From contig QGSR01000078.1 in NCBI GenBank assembly GCA_003387805.1, forward strand, positions 1-8,107: DNA of 8,107 nt. The letters run 5' to 3'. Origin of the DNA: Bacillota bacterium (lineage in GTDB: Bacteria; Bacillota; Limnochordia; Limnochordales; ZCTH02-B6). Position numbers and translations under genes: made by a program. Every line of letters starts with the position of its first letter. Position 1 is the first letter of the stretch. Below the pieces are notes generated by a model. The model was not told the DNA's origin. It saw only the letters and a list, made by a program, of their open reading frames with translations, and did no database searches. Shown here piece after piece: positions 1 to 5,069 of this stretch.

Positions 1-126
1 GTTCTCGCCCGAGCCAGGGTTCTCGCCCGAGCCAGGGTTCTCGCCCGGATCAGGGTCCGCGCCGGGACCGGGGTCCGTGCCGGGATCGGGGTCCGTGCCC
101 GGTCCGGGGTCCGGATCTTGACCGGG
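1..126 (-). repeat. 18-bp in-frame tandem repeat encoding the lipoprotein linker
   Basis: Seven consecutive 18-bp units start at 1, 19, 37, 55, 73, 91 and 109, each opening with GTTCTCG, GTCCGYG or similar on the plus strand. Units 1 and 2 are identical, unit 3 differs by a few bases, and divergence rises towards 126, as if expansion were most recent at the left edge. Each unit codes six residues (PGSGEN, PDPGEN, PGPGAD, PDPGTD, PGPGTD). The array probably continues beyond the window. Confidence 0.9.
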
Positions 127-651
127 GTCGGGTTTCGGCTCCGGCGGTTCCGAGCCGTGGTCCGGGTCCGGGTCGTCACCGGGCTCTTCGCCGGGCCGGC
201 CGCCCGGACCGCCGCCCGGATACACGATCTCCACCACGGCCTCGGCATCGCCGAGCACGAAGCGAACGACGCGCACGCCTGCCTCCGCCAGCGACCGCAC
301 GTCCAAAGCGACCACGGCTTCGCGCACGCTCGCGCCCGGGCGCGACTCGGTAACAGCCAGTGGTTCGACGGGGGATTCGTCTCCGTAAACTTGCAAGCTT
401 CCAAACGTAAACCCAGCGCTCGGCCGCCCGCCGGCCCGCAGCGTGACGGACTGCACGTCGGGCCCGTCAGCGACCAATTGGCCGTCCACTTGCAATTCAA
501 CCAGTTCGGAACCGCCCGGGTCCCAGCCCGGCGTGCAGGCAGCCAGCAGCAGCGCCAGCGCCATGTACGCGGCCACGGACACAGCAGCCGCCCGGCGCCG
601 CCGCCCGGCCACGGCCGAAACCGCACTGCATCGAATTCTAAACCTAGACAT
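1..651 (-). CDS. Partial lipoprotein with Pro/Gly/Asp repeat linker (N-terminal 217 residues)
   Basis: An open frame runs from the ATG at 651 to the window edge without a stop; the C-terminus lies outside. A GAGGAGG site (659-665) sits 7 nt upstream and fixes the start. The N-terminus is long and basic (RRRR at 17-20), followed by a hydrophobic stretch and a lipobox LLAAC with the lipidated Cys at 39, so this should be a membrane-anchored exported lipoprotein. Residues about 47-143 look like one small beta-rich domain (alternating hydrophobic pattern, VELQVDGQLV to AVVEIVYP). From about 144 on the protein is Gly, Pro, Asp and Glu, ending in hexapeptide units such as PDPGTD and PGSGEN. Such linkers usually span cell-wall or surface distance; what follows is unknown. 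It is divergent from the cold-shock gene. I do not recognise the family, so no function is assigned. Confidence 0.8.
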   Translation of the reverse strand, partial: MSRFRIRCSAVSAVAGRRRRAAAVSVAAYMALALLLAACTPGWDPGGSELVELQVDGQLVADGPDVQSVTLRAGGRPSAGFTFGSLQVYGDESPVEPLAVTESRPGASVREAVVALDVRSLAEAGVRVVRFVLGDAEAVVEIVYPGGGPGGRPGEEPGDDPDPDHGSEPPEPKPDPGQDPDPGPGTDPDPGTDPGPGADPDPGENPGSGENPGSGEN

Positions 652-711
652 GCCAGCGCCTCCTCACGGACGTGTTACGAACCCGCTCGGCCCGACGCCT
701 GTAGGGGATTG

Positions 712-727
712 CTGGAAGCATTTCCAG
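712..727. promoter_or_regulatory. 16-bp palindrome, possible operator between divergent genes
   Basis: CTGGAA-GCAT-TTCCAG has perfect 6-bp arms and a 4-bp centre. It lies between the divergent lipoprotein and cold-shock genes. It overlaps a TTGACT sequence read on the minus strand (726-731), which could be a -35 box for the lipoprotein, although no good -10 follows at standard spacing. No regulator family is recognised from the site. Confidence 0.35.
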
Positions 728-769
728 TCAAAAATCGCCAGGGAATCTGCCACAATCGCCAAATTTTTG

Positions 770-798
770 TGGACACGGGGCGCGATCAGTGATATACT
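770..798 (+). promoter_or_regulatory. Sigma-A-type promoter of the cold-shock gene
   Basis: The -35 TGGACA (770-775), a 17-bp spacer and the -10 TATACT (793-798), preceded by TG at 790-791 (extended -10), make this the best promoter in the window. Transcription would begin near 805 and give a leader of only about 40 nt, much shorter than the long thermosensing leader of E. coli cspA. Confidence 0.8.
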
Positions 799-845
799 GA
801 GCCCGTCCGGCGTTTGAGCCGGATAAGTCAAAAGGGGGTTGTCCT

Positions 846-1052
846 TTGCAGTACGGTACGGTCAAGTGGTTCAACGCGGAGAAAGGGTTCGGGTTCATTG
901 AGCGCGAGGACGGGCAGGGGGATGTGTTCGTACACTTCTCCGCGATTGTCGGCGATGGATACCGCACCCTGGACGAAGGCCAGCGGGTCGCCTTCGAGGT
1001 GACGGAAGACGTGAAGGGCCCTCGGGCCAACAACGTGACGGTCGTCGACTAA
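846..1052 (+). CDS. csp: Cold-shock domain protein (CspA/CspB family)
   Basis: This is a 68-residue single cold-shock domain, the normal family length. These are small cytoplasmic OB-fold proteins that bind single-stranded RNA and DNA and act as RNA chaperones at low temperature or in growth transitions. The nucleic-acid-binding motifs are intact: KWFN at 7-10, RNP1 KGFGFI at 13-18, RNP2 VFVHF at 27-31, and the C-terminal GPRANNV pattern. It starts with TTG; an AGGGGG site (833-838) lies 7 nt upstream and no in-frame ATG precedes it. It is a single-gene unit with its own promoter and terminator, so abundant expression is likely. Which member of the Csp family it matches cannot be told from sequence alone. 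Confidence 0.97.
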   Translation: MQYGTVKWFNAEKGFGFIEREDGQGDVFVHFSAIVGDGYRTLDEGQRVAFEVTEDVKGPRANNVTVVD

Positions 1053-1080
1053 GCCTTTCTTCACGAGAGCCAACGAACCG

Positions 1081-1108
1081 GGGCGGAAGCAGCGCTTCCG
1101 CCCTTTTT
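1081..1108 (+). terminator. Intrinsic terminator of the cold-shock gene
   Basis: A perfect 10-bp stem (GGGCGGAAGC at 1081-1090, GCTTCCGCCC at 1094-1103) with a 3-nt loop is followed by TTTTT at 1104-1108. It lies 28 nt after the csp stop codon. Confidence 0.92.
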
Positions 1109-1224
1109 CGATCTTGCTGGATGCCGGCCGGACCCGTCCGATGGCCGACGGCGCGCTTTCCCGGCTGCCTCTTATGCACTCTGCACCCACTGTTTTGCAC
1201 TGGCTTCCCCTTTCCGCGCCTCGA

Positions 1225-1230
1225 TATACT
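1225..1230 (+). promoter_or_regulatory. Probable -10 box for the 1256-1993 gene
   Basis: TATACT sits in the same GATATACTG context as the csp promoter. The best -35 candidate at 16-18 bp is poor; TTGCAC at 1195-1200 is a better match but 24 bp away. Promoter activity may therefore need an activator or another sigma factor. The start site would fall near 1237, inside the inverted repeat at 1234-1255. Confidence 0.4.
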
Positions 1231-1233
1231 GCA

Positions 1234-1255
1234 TTCGGAAAGGGGTCGTTCCGAA
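1234..1255 (+). promoter_or_regulatory. Inverted repeat placing the Shine-Dalgarno in a loop
   Basis: TTCGGAA (1234-1240) and TTCCGAA (1249-1255) are perfect 7-bp arms around an 8-nt loop that carries the AGGGG ribosome-binding site (1241-1245). The right arm ends exactly at the ATG (1256). It could be an RNA hairpin affecting initiation, or a DNA operator just downstream of the -10 box. Confidence 0.5.
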
Positions 1256-1993
1256 ATGCGTCTTCATAGAAAACCCCGGCCTGCGCTCCCGTCCGCGCTC
1301 CTTGTCGCGGCGGCGGTCGCGCTGGTGCTCGGACTGGTGGGCGGCCTGCTGGCCGGCCCGGCGCTGCTGCCCGTCAACAACGCCTCGGCTGCCGCGGGCG
1401 CTTCCGCCGGCGCAGCGGCGGCCGCTTCCGGCGCCCCGGCGGGCTCGGGCGAAAGCACGAGCCATGGCCTCGTGGCCGATTCGGGCGGAAGCGGGCGCCA
1501 CGGCGTTTGGCCGGATGAACCGGAAGCGGTCGAAGCCTTCTCCCTGAAGGGCGCCGTGCCCGGCACCGGCGGCGAGCCCGGCGCTAACCCTGTGCCCGAC
1601 ACCGGCACAGCGTCCGGCGCTGCCGAGAAGGCCGGTGCCGGCCAAGCCATCGGCGAGGACGAGCAGGCCGGCGCCGACGGACAGCCGGCGGACCGCGAGG
1701 AACTGCTGGCCCGCTGGGAAGAGCTCACCTTGGAGCAGCGGCGCCTGCTGGAAGAGCTGCGGGCGGTTCACGCTGAAATGCGGGCCGTGGCCGAGGTGCT
1801 GTGGTCCCAAGAAATGGACGCCGCCCGCGAGCGAGTCCGCGAACAGGTGAACCGCTACGGAGCCGAGTACGGCGAGGAAATCCTGGAGTGGCTGCCGCCG
1901 CGCCTGCTGGAGCGCATCTCCGAAGCGACGGGCTGGACGCCCGACCAGCTGCGGGACATGATCCGGGAAGGCGCCTGGGGAGACATCTTCTAA
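1256..1993 (+). CDS. Membrane-anchored or secreted protein with Ala/Gly-rich linker and coiled coil, function unknown
   Basis: I do not recognise this 245-residue protein. Residues 1-10 are basic (RLHRKPR), and 11-39 form one hydrophobic Ala/Leu/Val segment that acts as signal peptide or membrane anchor. Residues about 43-145 are low-complexity Ala/Gly/Ser/Pro with increasing acidity, a flexible linker. Residues about 146-200 are strongly heptad-like (ELLARWEELTLEQRRLLEELRAVHAEMRAVAE), a coiled coil, followed by a short helical end containing GWTPDQLRDMIREG. The open frame extends up to an ATG at 1121, but that part overlaps the promoter and has no ribosome-binding site. ATG 1256 has GGAAAGGGG (1237-1245) about 10 nt upstream. 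The outward coiled coil could mediate self-association or contact with envelope proteins; this is inference. It stands alone between two terminators. Confidence 0.75.
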   Translation: MRLHRKPRPALPSALLVAAAVALVLGLVGGLLAGPALLPVNNASAAAGASAGAAAAASGAPAGSGESTSHGLVADSGGSGRHGVWPDEPEAVEAFSLKGAVPGTGGEPGANPVPDTGTASGAAEKAGAGQAIGEDEQAGADGQPADREELLARWEELTLEQRRLLEELRAVHAEMRAVAEVLWSQEMDAARERVREQVNRYGAEYGEEILEWLPPRLLERISEATGWTPDQLRDMIREGAWGDIF

Positions 1994-2071
1994 GCCGTTC
2001 CGACGGCGCGGCGAGAACTCTGACTCGGGCCGGGCGCGGGCCCGCTCGGCCCGATTGCGGCCCCATTCGCG

Positions 2072-2096
2072 CAGGGGCGGGATGCACCCGCCCCTG
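2072..2096. terminator. Hairpin between convergent genes (weak terminator)
   Basis: A perfect 10-bp GC stem (CAGGGGCGGG at 2072-2081, CCCGCCCCTG at 2087-2096) with a 5-nt loop is followed by TTTC on the plus strand. It lies 79 nt after the 1256-1993 gene and 10 nt after the stop of the TPR gene, so it may end both transcripts. On the minus strand no T tract follows. Confidence 0.6.
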
Positions 2097-2105
2097 TTTC
2101 CGCCG

Positions 2106-2903
2106 TCACCGCGTCAGCTCGGCCAGCAGCTCCGCCGCCCGCTCTTTGTCCATTTGGCTCGTCACTTCATCGCCGGGCGTCAGCGGCATCTCCAGCACCT
2201 TCTGCAGCGTTTCGATAGCTTTGTCACGCTGGCGGTTGGCGATGTACGCCTCGGCCAGGTTCAGCATGCGGTTGGTGGCGTCCGGGTTGAGACGCACGGC
2301 TTCCAGCGCGTGCTCCAGCGCTTTTTGCCGATTGCCGATGCTCAGCGGCCAGCCCGGCGCCTTGCGGTACACCTGGCTTGCCAACAGGTGGGCGCCCCCG
2401 TGGTCCGGATCCAGCTCCAGCGTCCGCTGCACCGCTTTCATGATGTCGTCCACCATGAAGAGGCTCTGCAAAATGCCGCGCTCCTCGCCGATGCGGCCCA
2501 TCAGAACGCCCGTCCAGTAGTGCGCGTTGGGATTTTCGTCGTCCAGCTCCACCGCCCGGCGGGCGTGGGTCAGGCCTTCCTCAAGATGCGGCAGCGCCGG
2601 GCCGTCCTCCACGACCTCGCCCAGCCAGTAGGCCAGCTCGGCCAGGCGGATGAGGGCGGGCACATGGTTCGGATCCGCTTCCAGCACGGCCTCGTACAGC
2701 GCCTTCACTTCAAGGCCGTCGGCGAAGGTCTTCTTCGCTGCGTACGCCGCCTCCGCCCGCTCCATGAGCGCTGCCACATCCGGCGCCTGGGCCGAAACGA
2801 CGCTGCCGACCGGACCAAAGCCGGCAGCCAGCAGCAGGAGAACCGCTATGACGGCCGCGCACGGCACCAGAGCGCGCTGCGGCGACCGAGCCGACGTCAG
2901 CAT
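2106..2903 (-). CDS. Exported tetratricopeptide-repeat protein
   Basis: A 265-residue protein. Residues 1-40 are a signal peptide or anchor (hydrophobic 11-30, likely cleavage after VSAQA at 36-40), so it acts outside the membrane. From about 45 to 240 it is made of helical TPR-type repeats, with hallmarks such as ALYEAVLEADPNHVPALIRLAELAY, ARRAVEL..NPNAHYWTGVLMG, LELDPDHGGAHLLASQVYR and ALEAVRLNPDATNRMLNLAEAYI. The spacing around SLFMVDDIMKAV and YRKAPGWPLSIGNRQKA recalls the bacterial and RMDN-like TPR group with long inter-repeat loops; I cannot test this. TPR proteins scaffold protein-protein contacts; the partner is unknown. The frame is open up to a TTG at 3155, but ATG 2903 has GGAGGT (2914-2919) 10 nt upstream and begins the signal peptide, so it is preferred. 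Confidence 0.88.
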   Translation of the reverse strand: MLTSARSPQRALVPCAAVIAVLLLLAAGFGPVGSVVSAQAPDVAALMERAEAAYAAKKTFADGLEVKALYEAVLEADPNHVPALIRLAELAYWLGEVVEDGPALPHLEEGLTHARRAVELDDENPNAHYWTGVLMGRIGEERGILQSLFMVDDIMKAVQRTLELDPDHGGAHLLASQVYRKAPGWPLSIGNRQKALEHALEAVRLNPDATNRMLNLAEAYIANRQRDKAIETLQKVLEMPLTPGDEVTSQMDKERAAELLAELTR

Positions 2904-2913
2904 CGGCGTCCGC

Positions 2914-2919
2914 ACCTCC
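2914..2919 (-). promoter_or_regulatory. Ribosome-binding site that fixes the TPR start
   Basis: GGAGGT read on the minus strand lies 10 nt before ATG 2903. The alternative upstream TTG at 3155 has no such site, and the 84 residues it would add are Arg/His-rich and look non-coding. Confidence 0.7.
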
Positions 2920-3152
2920 GCCCGCGCCCGGCGATGCGCCCACCTGTGCGTCCGCCCATGGGTTCGCGCTTGTGGCGACCCGTCGCCCGAGCGCGACGCC
3001 GGCCGCTGGGCCGTGTCCCGCTCGAACCCGACTTCCCGCGACTCCCGCTCCACCCGGCGCAGCCCGAGATCCCGCTTCCGGCTCGAACCGCCCGTCCACA
3101 TCACGACCAACCACCCACCCTTTCGCACGAGCTCGAGTTCGCAGCCGAGCCC

Positions 3153-3200
3153 CAATTGTATTTCCGTTTCATTTATTTACCGTGTTTTCTAGATTCTTTT
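3153..3200. other. AT-rich tract in GC-rich surroundings
   Basis: About three quarters of these 48 bp are A or T, while the flanks are strongly GC-rich; one strand is T-rich in runs (TTTCATTTATTTACC, TTTTCTAGATTCTTTT). This could be a promoter region for the TPR gene (TAAATA and TACAAT occur on the minus strand, but without a good -35) or an easily melted DNA-unwinding element. Confidence 0.6.
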
Positions 3201-3327
3201 CGGGAAGGCGGCGGAAGGATCCTGCCCCGGAGCGACGGGGGTGCCGCCGCGCCCGGCCGCACGCAGCCATCACCAGGTGCCGCCGAGCCTCGTGTGCAAC
3301 GACGGAACGCAAACAATGCACCGCCGC

Positions 3328-3399
3328 TCCACATTTCATCCACAGGCTGTCCCCGCGCGCCAGAACGTGTATTCCGGGCTTTTCCACAAGATATCCACA
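3328..3399 (+). promoter_or_regulatory. Cluster of DnaA-box-like sites
   Basis: TCCACA occurs at 3328, 3339, 3383 and 3394, all on the same strand, with spacings of 11, 44 and 11 bp. Three of them extend to 8/9 matches of the DnaA box TTATCCACA: TCATCCACA (3336-3344), TTTTCCACA (3380-3388) and ATATCCACA (3391-3399). Helical phasing on one face of the DNA fits cooperative protein binding. In the rest of the window I see only about three scattered TCCACA on this strand. Confidence 0.5.
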
Positions 3400-3423
3400 C
3401 GGAAGGGCGGCGTGGGGGCCGCG

Positions 3424-3450
3424 GGGCCTTGTCCCAAGGGCCTTGTCCCA
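3424..3450. repeat. Two tandem copies of a 13-bp sequence
   Basis: GGGCCTTGTCCCA occurs at 3424-3436 and again at 3438-3450 (14-bp period). The overlap also creates the inverted repeat CCTTG-TCC-CAAGG (3427-3439). It shares the CTTGTC core with the 31-bp repeats downstream, which may be coincidence. Confidence 0.75.
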
Positions 3451-3500
3451 CGCCCGGACCGCCCACGGGGGAATCCGGGGCGCGAGCGCCACGGGCGCCG

Positions 3501-3695
3501 CGAATTTCCAGCGCCGACGCGCCGCTGCATTCCGGTTCTCGACGGCTTCTCAGCAGCGGACCCGAACGAACCGGGCCCGACCACGCCCCGCAGACGCCGC
3601 GTGACCGGTTAGCCTCATTTCCGAGGCTTGTCTTTTCGCTAAGCCTCAAATTCGAGGCTTGTCGCGACAGTAGTCCTCAAAATCGAGGCTTATGT
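3501..3695. repeat. ~200-bp intergenic element, copy A
   Basis: From CGAATTTCCAGC (3501) to about 3695 this DNA aligns without gaps to 3746-3940, offset by exactly 245 bp, at roughly 70 percent identity by hand count; the last 80 bp are best conserved. Differences fall on all three codon positions about equally, so the element does not look like a protein gene. It ends in the three 31-bp palindromic repeats. Confidence 0.75.
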
Positions 3696-3705
3696 CGGCG
3701 ACCAC
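3613..3705. repeat. Three 31-bp palindromic repeats, set A
   Basis: Units start at 3613, 3644 and 3675. Each begins with a CCTC-N6-GAGG dyad (middle ATTTCC, AAATTC, AAAATC), followed by CTTGTC or CTTATG. The middle unit has perfect 7-bp arms, AAGCCTC/GAGGCTT (3641-3660). The 31-bp period is close to three DNA turns. Read on the plus strand, the first dyad is followed by TTTT (3633-3636), a terminator-like arrangement. Confidence 0.85.
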
Positions 3706-3745
3706 CACCGACGGCCGGGCCTGGCAACAGCCCCCACAGGTGCCT

Positions 3746-3940
3746 CGAATTTCCAGCTCGCAAACGCCGTCGCCATGCGGGCTTCGGCGGGTACTCAGAG
3801 GCAAGCCTGGCCGAACCGGGCCGGGGCACGGAGACAGGACCGCCCGCGACAGACACGCCTCATTTCCGAGGCCTGTTTTTTCGCTAAGCCTCGAACACGA
3901 GGTTTGTCACGAAACTTGTCCTCAAAAACGAGCACTAACT
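3746..3940. repeat. ~200-bp intergenic element, copy B
   Basis: This is the second, more diverged copy of the element at 3501-3695, in the same orientation. It runs up to the stop codon of the phosphatase gene (3952). About 50 bp of unrelated sequence separates the copies. Confidence 0.75.
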
Positions 3941-3950
3941 GACCGGACAC
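3858..3950. repeat. Three 31-bp palindromic repeats, set B
   Basis: Units start at 3858, 3889 and 3920, keeping the exact 31-bp period of set A. Cores are CCTC-ATTTCC-GAGG, CCTC-GAACAC-GAGG and the decayed CCTC-AAAAAC-GAGC. The first dyad (GCCTC/GAGGC) is followed on the plus strand by CTGTTTTTT (3873-3881), so it could act as an intrinsic terminator for any plus-strand transcript facing the phosphatase gene. Confidence 0.85.
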
Positions 3951-3951
3951 C

Positions 3952-4410
3952 TCACCGCGCCAGCAAAGCGTCCAGCAGCCCGGGCAGCGACCGCTCGATA
4001 ATCCGGTACGTATCGTGAAAACCCGCTTCGCTGCCGTAATACGGGTCGGGCACGTCGCCCGGGCCCTCGGGATCGAAGTCCCGCAGCTTGTACACTTTGT
4101 CGGCGGGTGCGCCCAGGCCCAACACGTCATCGTAGTTGGACTGGTCCATGACGATGATCATGTCCCAGCGGCTCAGTTCGCCGGCCGACAGCTGCCGTGC
4201 CCTGCCGCCGAGCTCCACTCCGTAGTGAGCGGCGGTGCGCACGGCCCGCGGATCCGGCGGCTTGCCCACGTTCCAAGACCCGGTGCCCGCCGAGTCGATC
4301 TCTATAACGTGTTCGAGGCCCGCCTCCCGGACTTTGGCCCGGAACATAGCCTCGGCCATCGGCGAACGGCAGATGTTGCCCAGACAAACGAACAGAACGC
4401 GCTTTTTCAC
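3952..4410 (-). CDS. Low-molecular-weight protein tyrosine phosphatase
   Basis: A cytoplasmic 152-residue enzyme of normal family length that hydrolyses phosphotyrosine. The P-loop CLGNICRS (9-16) gives nucleophile Cys9 and Arg15 in the C-X5-R pattern, and the general acid Asp122 lies in DPYYG. The residue at Cys+4 is Ile13; in the arginine phosphatase YwlE it is Thr, which is known to set phosphoarginine preference, so Tyr rather than Arg specificity is predicted. The extra cysteines of the arsenate reductase branch are absent. It starts at GTG 4410 with AAGGAGG (4417-4423) 6 nt upstream; a longer open frame upstream covers repeats and is rejected. It is monocistronic: no kinase or polysaccharide genes adjoin it, so its substrate cannot be inferred from context. 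Confidence 0.95.
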   Translation of the reverse strand: MKKRVLFVCLGNICRSPMAEAMFRAKVREAGLEHVIEIDSAGTGSWNVGKPPDPRAVRTAAHYGVELGGRARQLSAGELSRWDMIIVMDQSNYDDVLGLGAPADKVYKLRDFDPEGPGDVPDPYYGSEAGFHDTYRIIERSLPGLLDALLAR

Positions 4411-4416
4411 CGTGAA

Positions 4417-4423
4417 CCTCCTT
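4417..4423 (-). promoter_or_regulatory. Ribosome-binding site fixing the phosphatase GTG start
   Basis: AAGGAGG on the minus strand, 6 nt before GTG 4410. It argues against the in-frame upstream starts, which would add a repeat-derived Arg/Ala/Gly extension before the family's usual N-terminus. Confidence 0.85.
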
Positions 4424-4525
4424 CGCAAACGCCGGACACGCAATTCCAGACCAGCGGCTTGAAGCCGGCCCGCAGCGGTGGGCGAGAGCGAACCAACGCC
4501 GACAGGCCCGCAGCGTTCCGCGGCG

Positions 4526-4592
4526 CCCGACATGGAGCGCCCGCGCCGCCCGACACGGAGCGCGGCAGCGCCCGACATAGAACGCCCGCAGC
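4526..4592. repeat. Three 22-23-bp GC-rich tandem repeats
   Basis: CCCGACA recurs at 4526, 4549 and 4571, followed each time by a variant of YGGAGCGC or TAGAACGC and a GC-rich tail. Copies are imperfect. It would lie in the leader of the phosphatase transcript if that starts near 4610. Confidence 0.65.
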
Positions 4593-4656
4593 GCCCCGGT
4601 CCGAAATGTTCATGGTAAGATAATGTGCAGGCGCCGGTTGCTGCAAAGAATCAAAA

Positions 4657-4692
4657 CTCGTCGCCGCGATCCAAAACCGCATGCACGACGAG
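4657..4692 (-). other. Inverted repeat, possible leader hairpin
   Basis: CTCGTCG (4657-4663) and CGACGAG (4686-4692) are perfect 7-bp arms with a 22-nt loop. Read on the minus strand the second arm is followed by TTTTG. It could be a weak attenuator upstream of the phosphatase gene, but the loop is long and the T run short. Confidence 0.3.
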
Positions 4693-4823
4693 ACCAGTAT
4701 AACACGGCCGCGATTGCGCGCGGCCCTGCCGCGGCGCATGGGCAAGACGCCCCCACCGCACCGGCGCTGCGCCGAGCACGATCTCAGCGGAGCGGCGAGC
4801 GCGTGCTCGGCGCAACGGCAAGA

Positions 4824-4947
4824 ACGCCCTCGGCGCGGCGGCGCTACGGCGAAAACGCCCTCGGCGCGTCGGCGCGGCGACGAAAACACCTTCGGCTCGA
4901 CGGCGCTGCGGCGAAAACGCCCTCAACGCTGCCGCGAACCCGCGCTC
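4824..4947. repeat. 31-bp GC-rich tandem repeat, about four units
   Basis: Units begin at 4824, 4855, 4886 and 4917 with ACGCCCTCGG or ACACCTTCGG and end in CGGCGAAA or CGACGAAA; the fourth decays after its first 8 bp. Related fragments occur at 4806-4823 and 4967-4990 out of phase. The sequence is unrelated to the 31-bp palindromic repeats at 3613-3950 although the period is the same. Confidence 0.75.
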
Positions 4948-5069
4948 CGCGCACCGCCAAAAGCGACCTCGGCGCAACGGCGCCGGGCAACAACGGCACC
5001 AGCGCCGCCGACGCCGCTCAAAAAGGGTTCTCCGGCCGCGCTGTGGAACGCCCATACTCAGAACGCAAC

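Larger units (their letters stand above)
2904..3951. other. Gene-free region of about 1 kb rich in repeats
   Basis: Between the TPR gene and the phosphatase gene I find no convincing gene on either strand. Several long open frames exist, but they lack ribosome-binding sites and family motifs and are rich in Arg/Pro, as chance frames in GC-rich DNA are. 2904-3152 is probably leader and promoter DNA of the TPR gene, without a clear promoter. The rest holds an AT-rich tract, a TCCACA cluster, a 14-bp tandem repeat and two copies of a ~200-bp element; each is listed separately. Confidence 0.75.

Noticed and set aside
805..845. Cold-shock RNA thermosensor leader
   Set aside because: The predicted leader is only about 40 nt and contains no strong fold comparable to the known cspA leader.
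1121..1255. Upstream ATG at 1121 as start of the coiled-coil protein
   Set aside because: This segment covers the -10 box and inverted repeat, begins 13 bp after the csp terminator and has no ribosome-binding site.
2904..3155. N-terminal extension of the TPR protein from the TTG at 3155
   Set aside because: It would bury the signal peptide behind 84 Arg/His-rich residues and lacks a ribosome-binding site.
2055..3887. 610-codon open frame on the plus strand
   Set aside because: It is antisense to the TPR gene, which has a ribosome-binding site and clear motifs, and then crosses the repeats; composition is Arg/Pro/His-rich with no domain.
3501..3940. A duplicated small protein encoded by the ~200-bp elements
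   Set aside because: Translations of the two copies align (RISS, ASFPR, VFSLSL), but the copies are in different frames, lack starts and ribosome-binding sites, and differ equally at all codon positions.
3613..3950. CRISPR array made of the 31-bp repeats
   Set aside because: The repeats are directly adjacent with no unique spacers, only three per set, and no cas gene is near.
4698..4703. TATAAC as a plus-strand -10 box for nfo
   Set aside because: No -35-like sequence lies 16-18 bp upstream and the leader would be almost 400 nt of GC-rich repeats.
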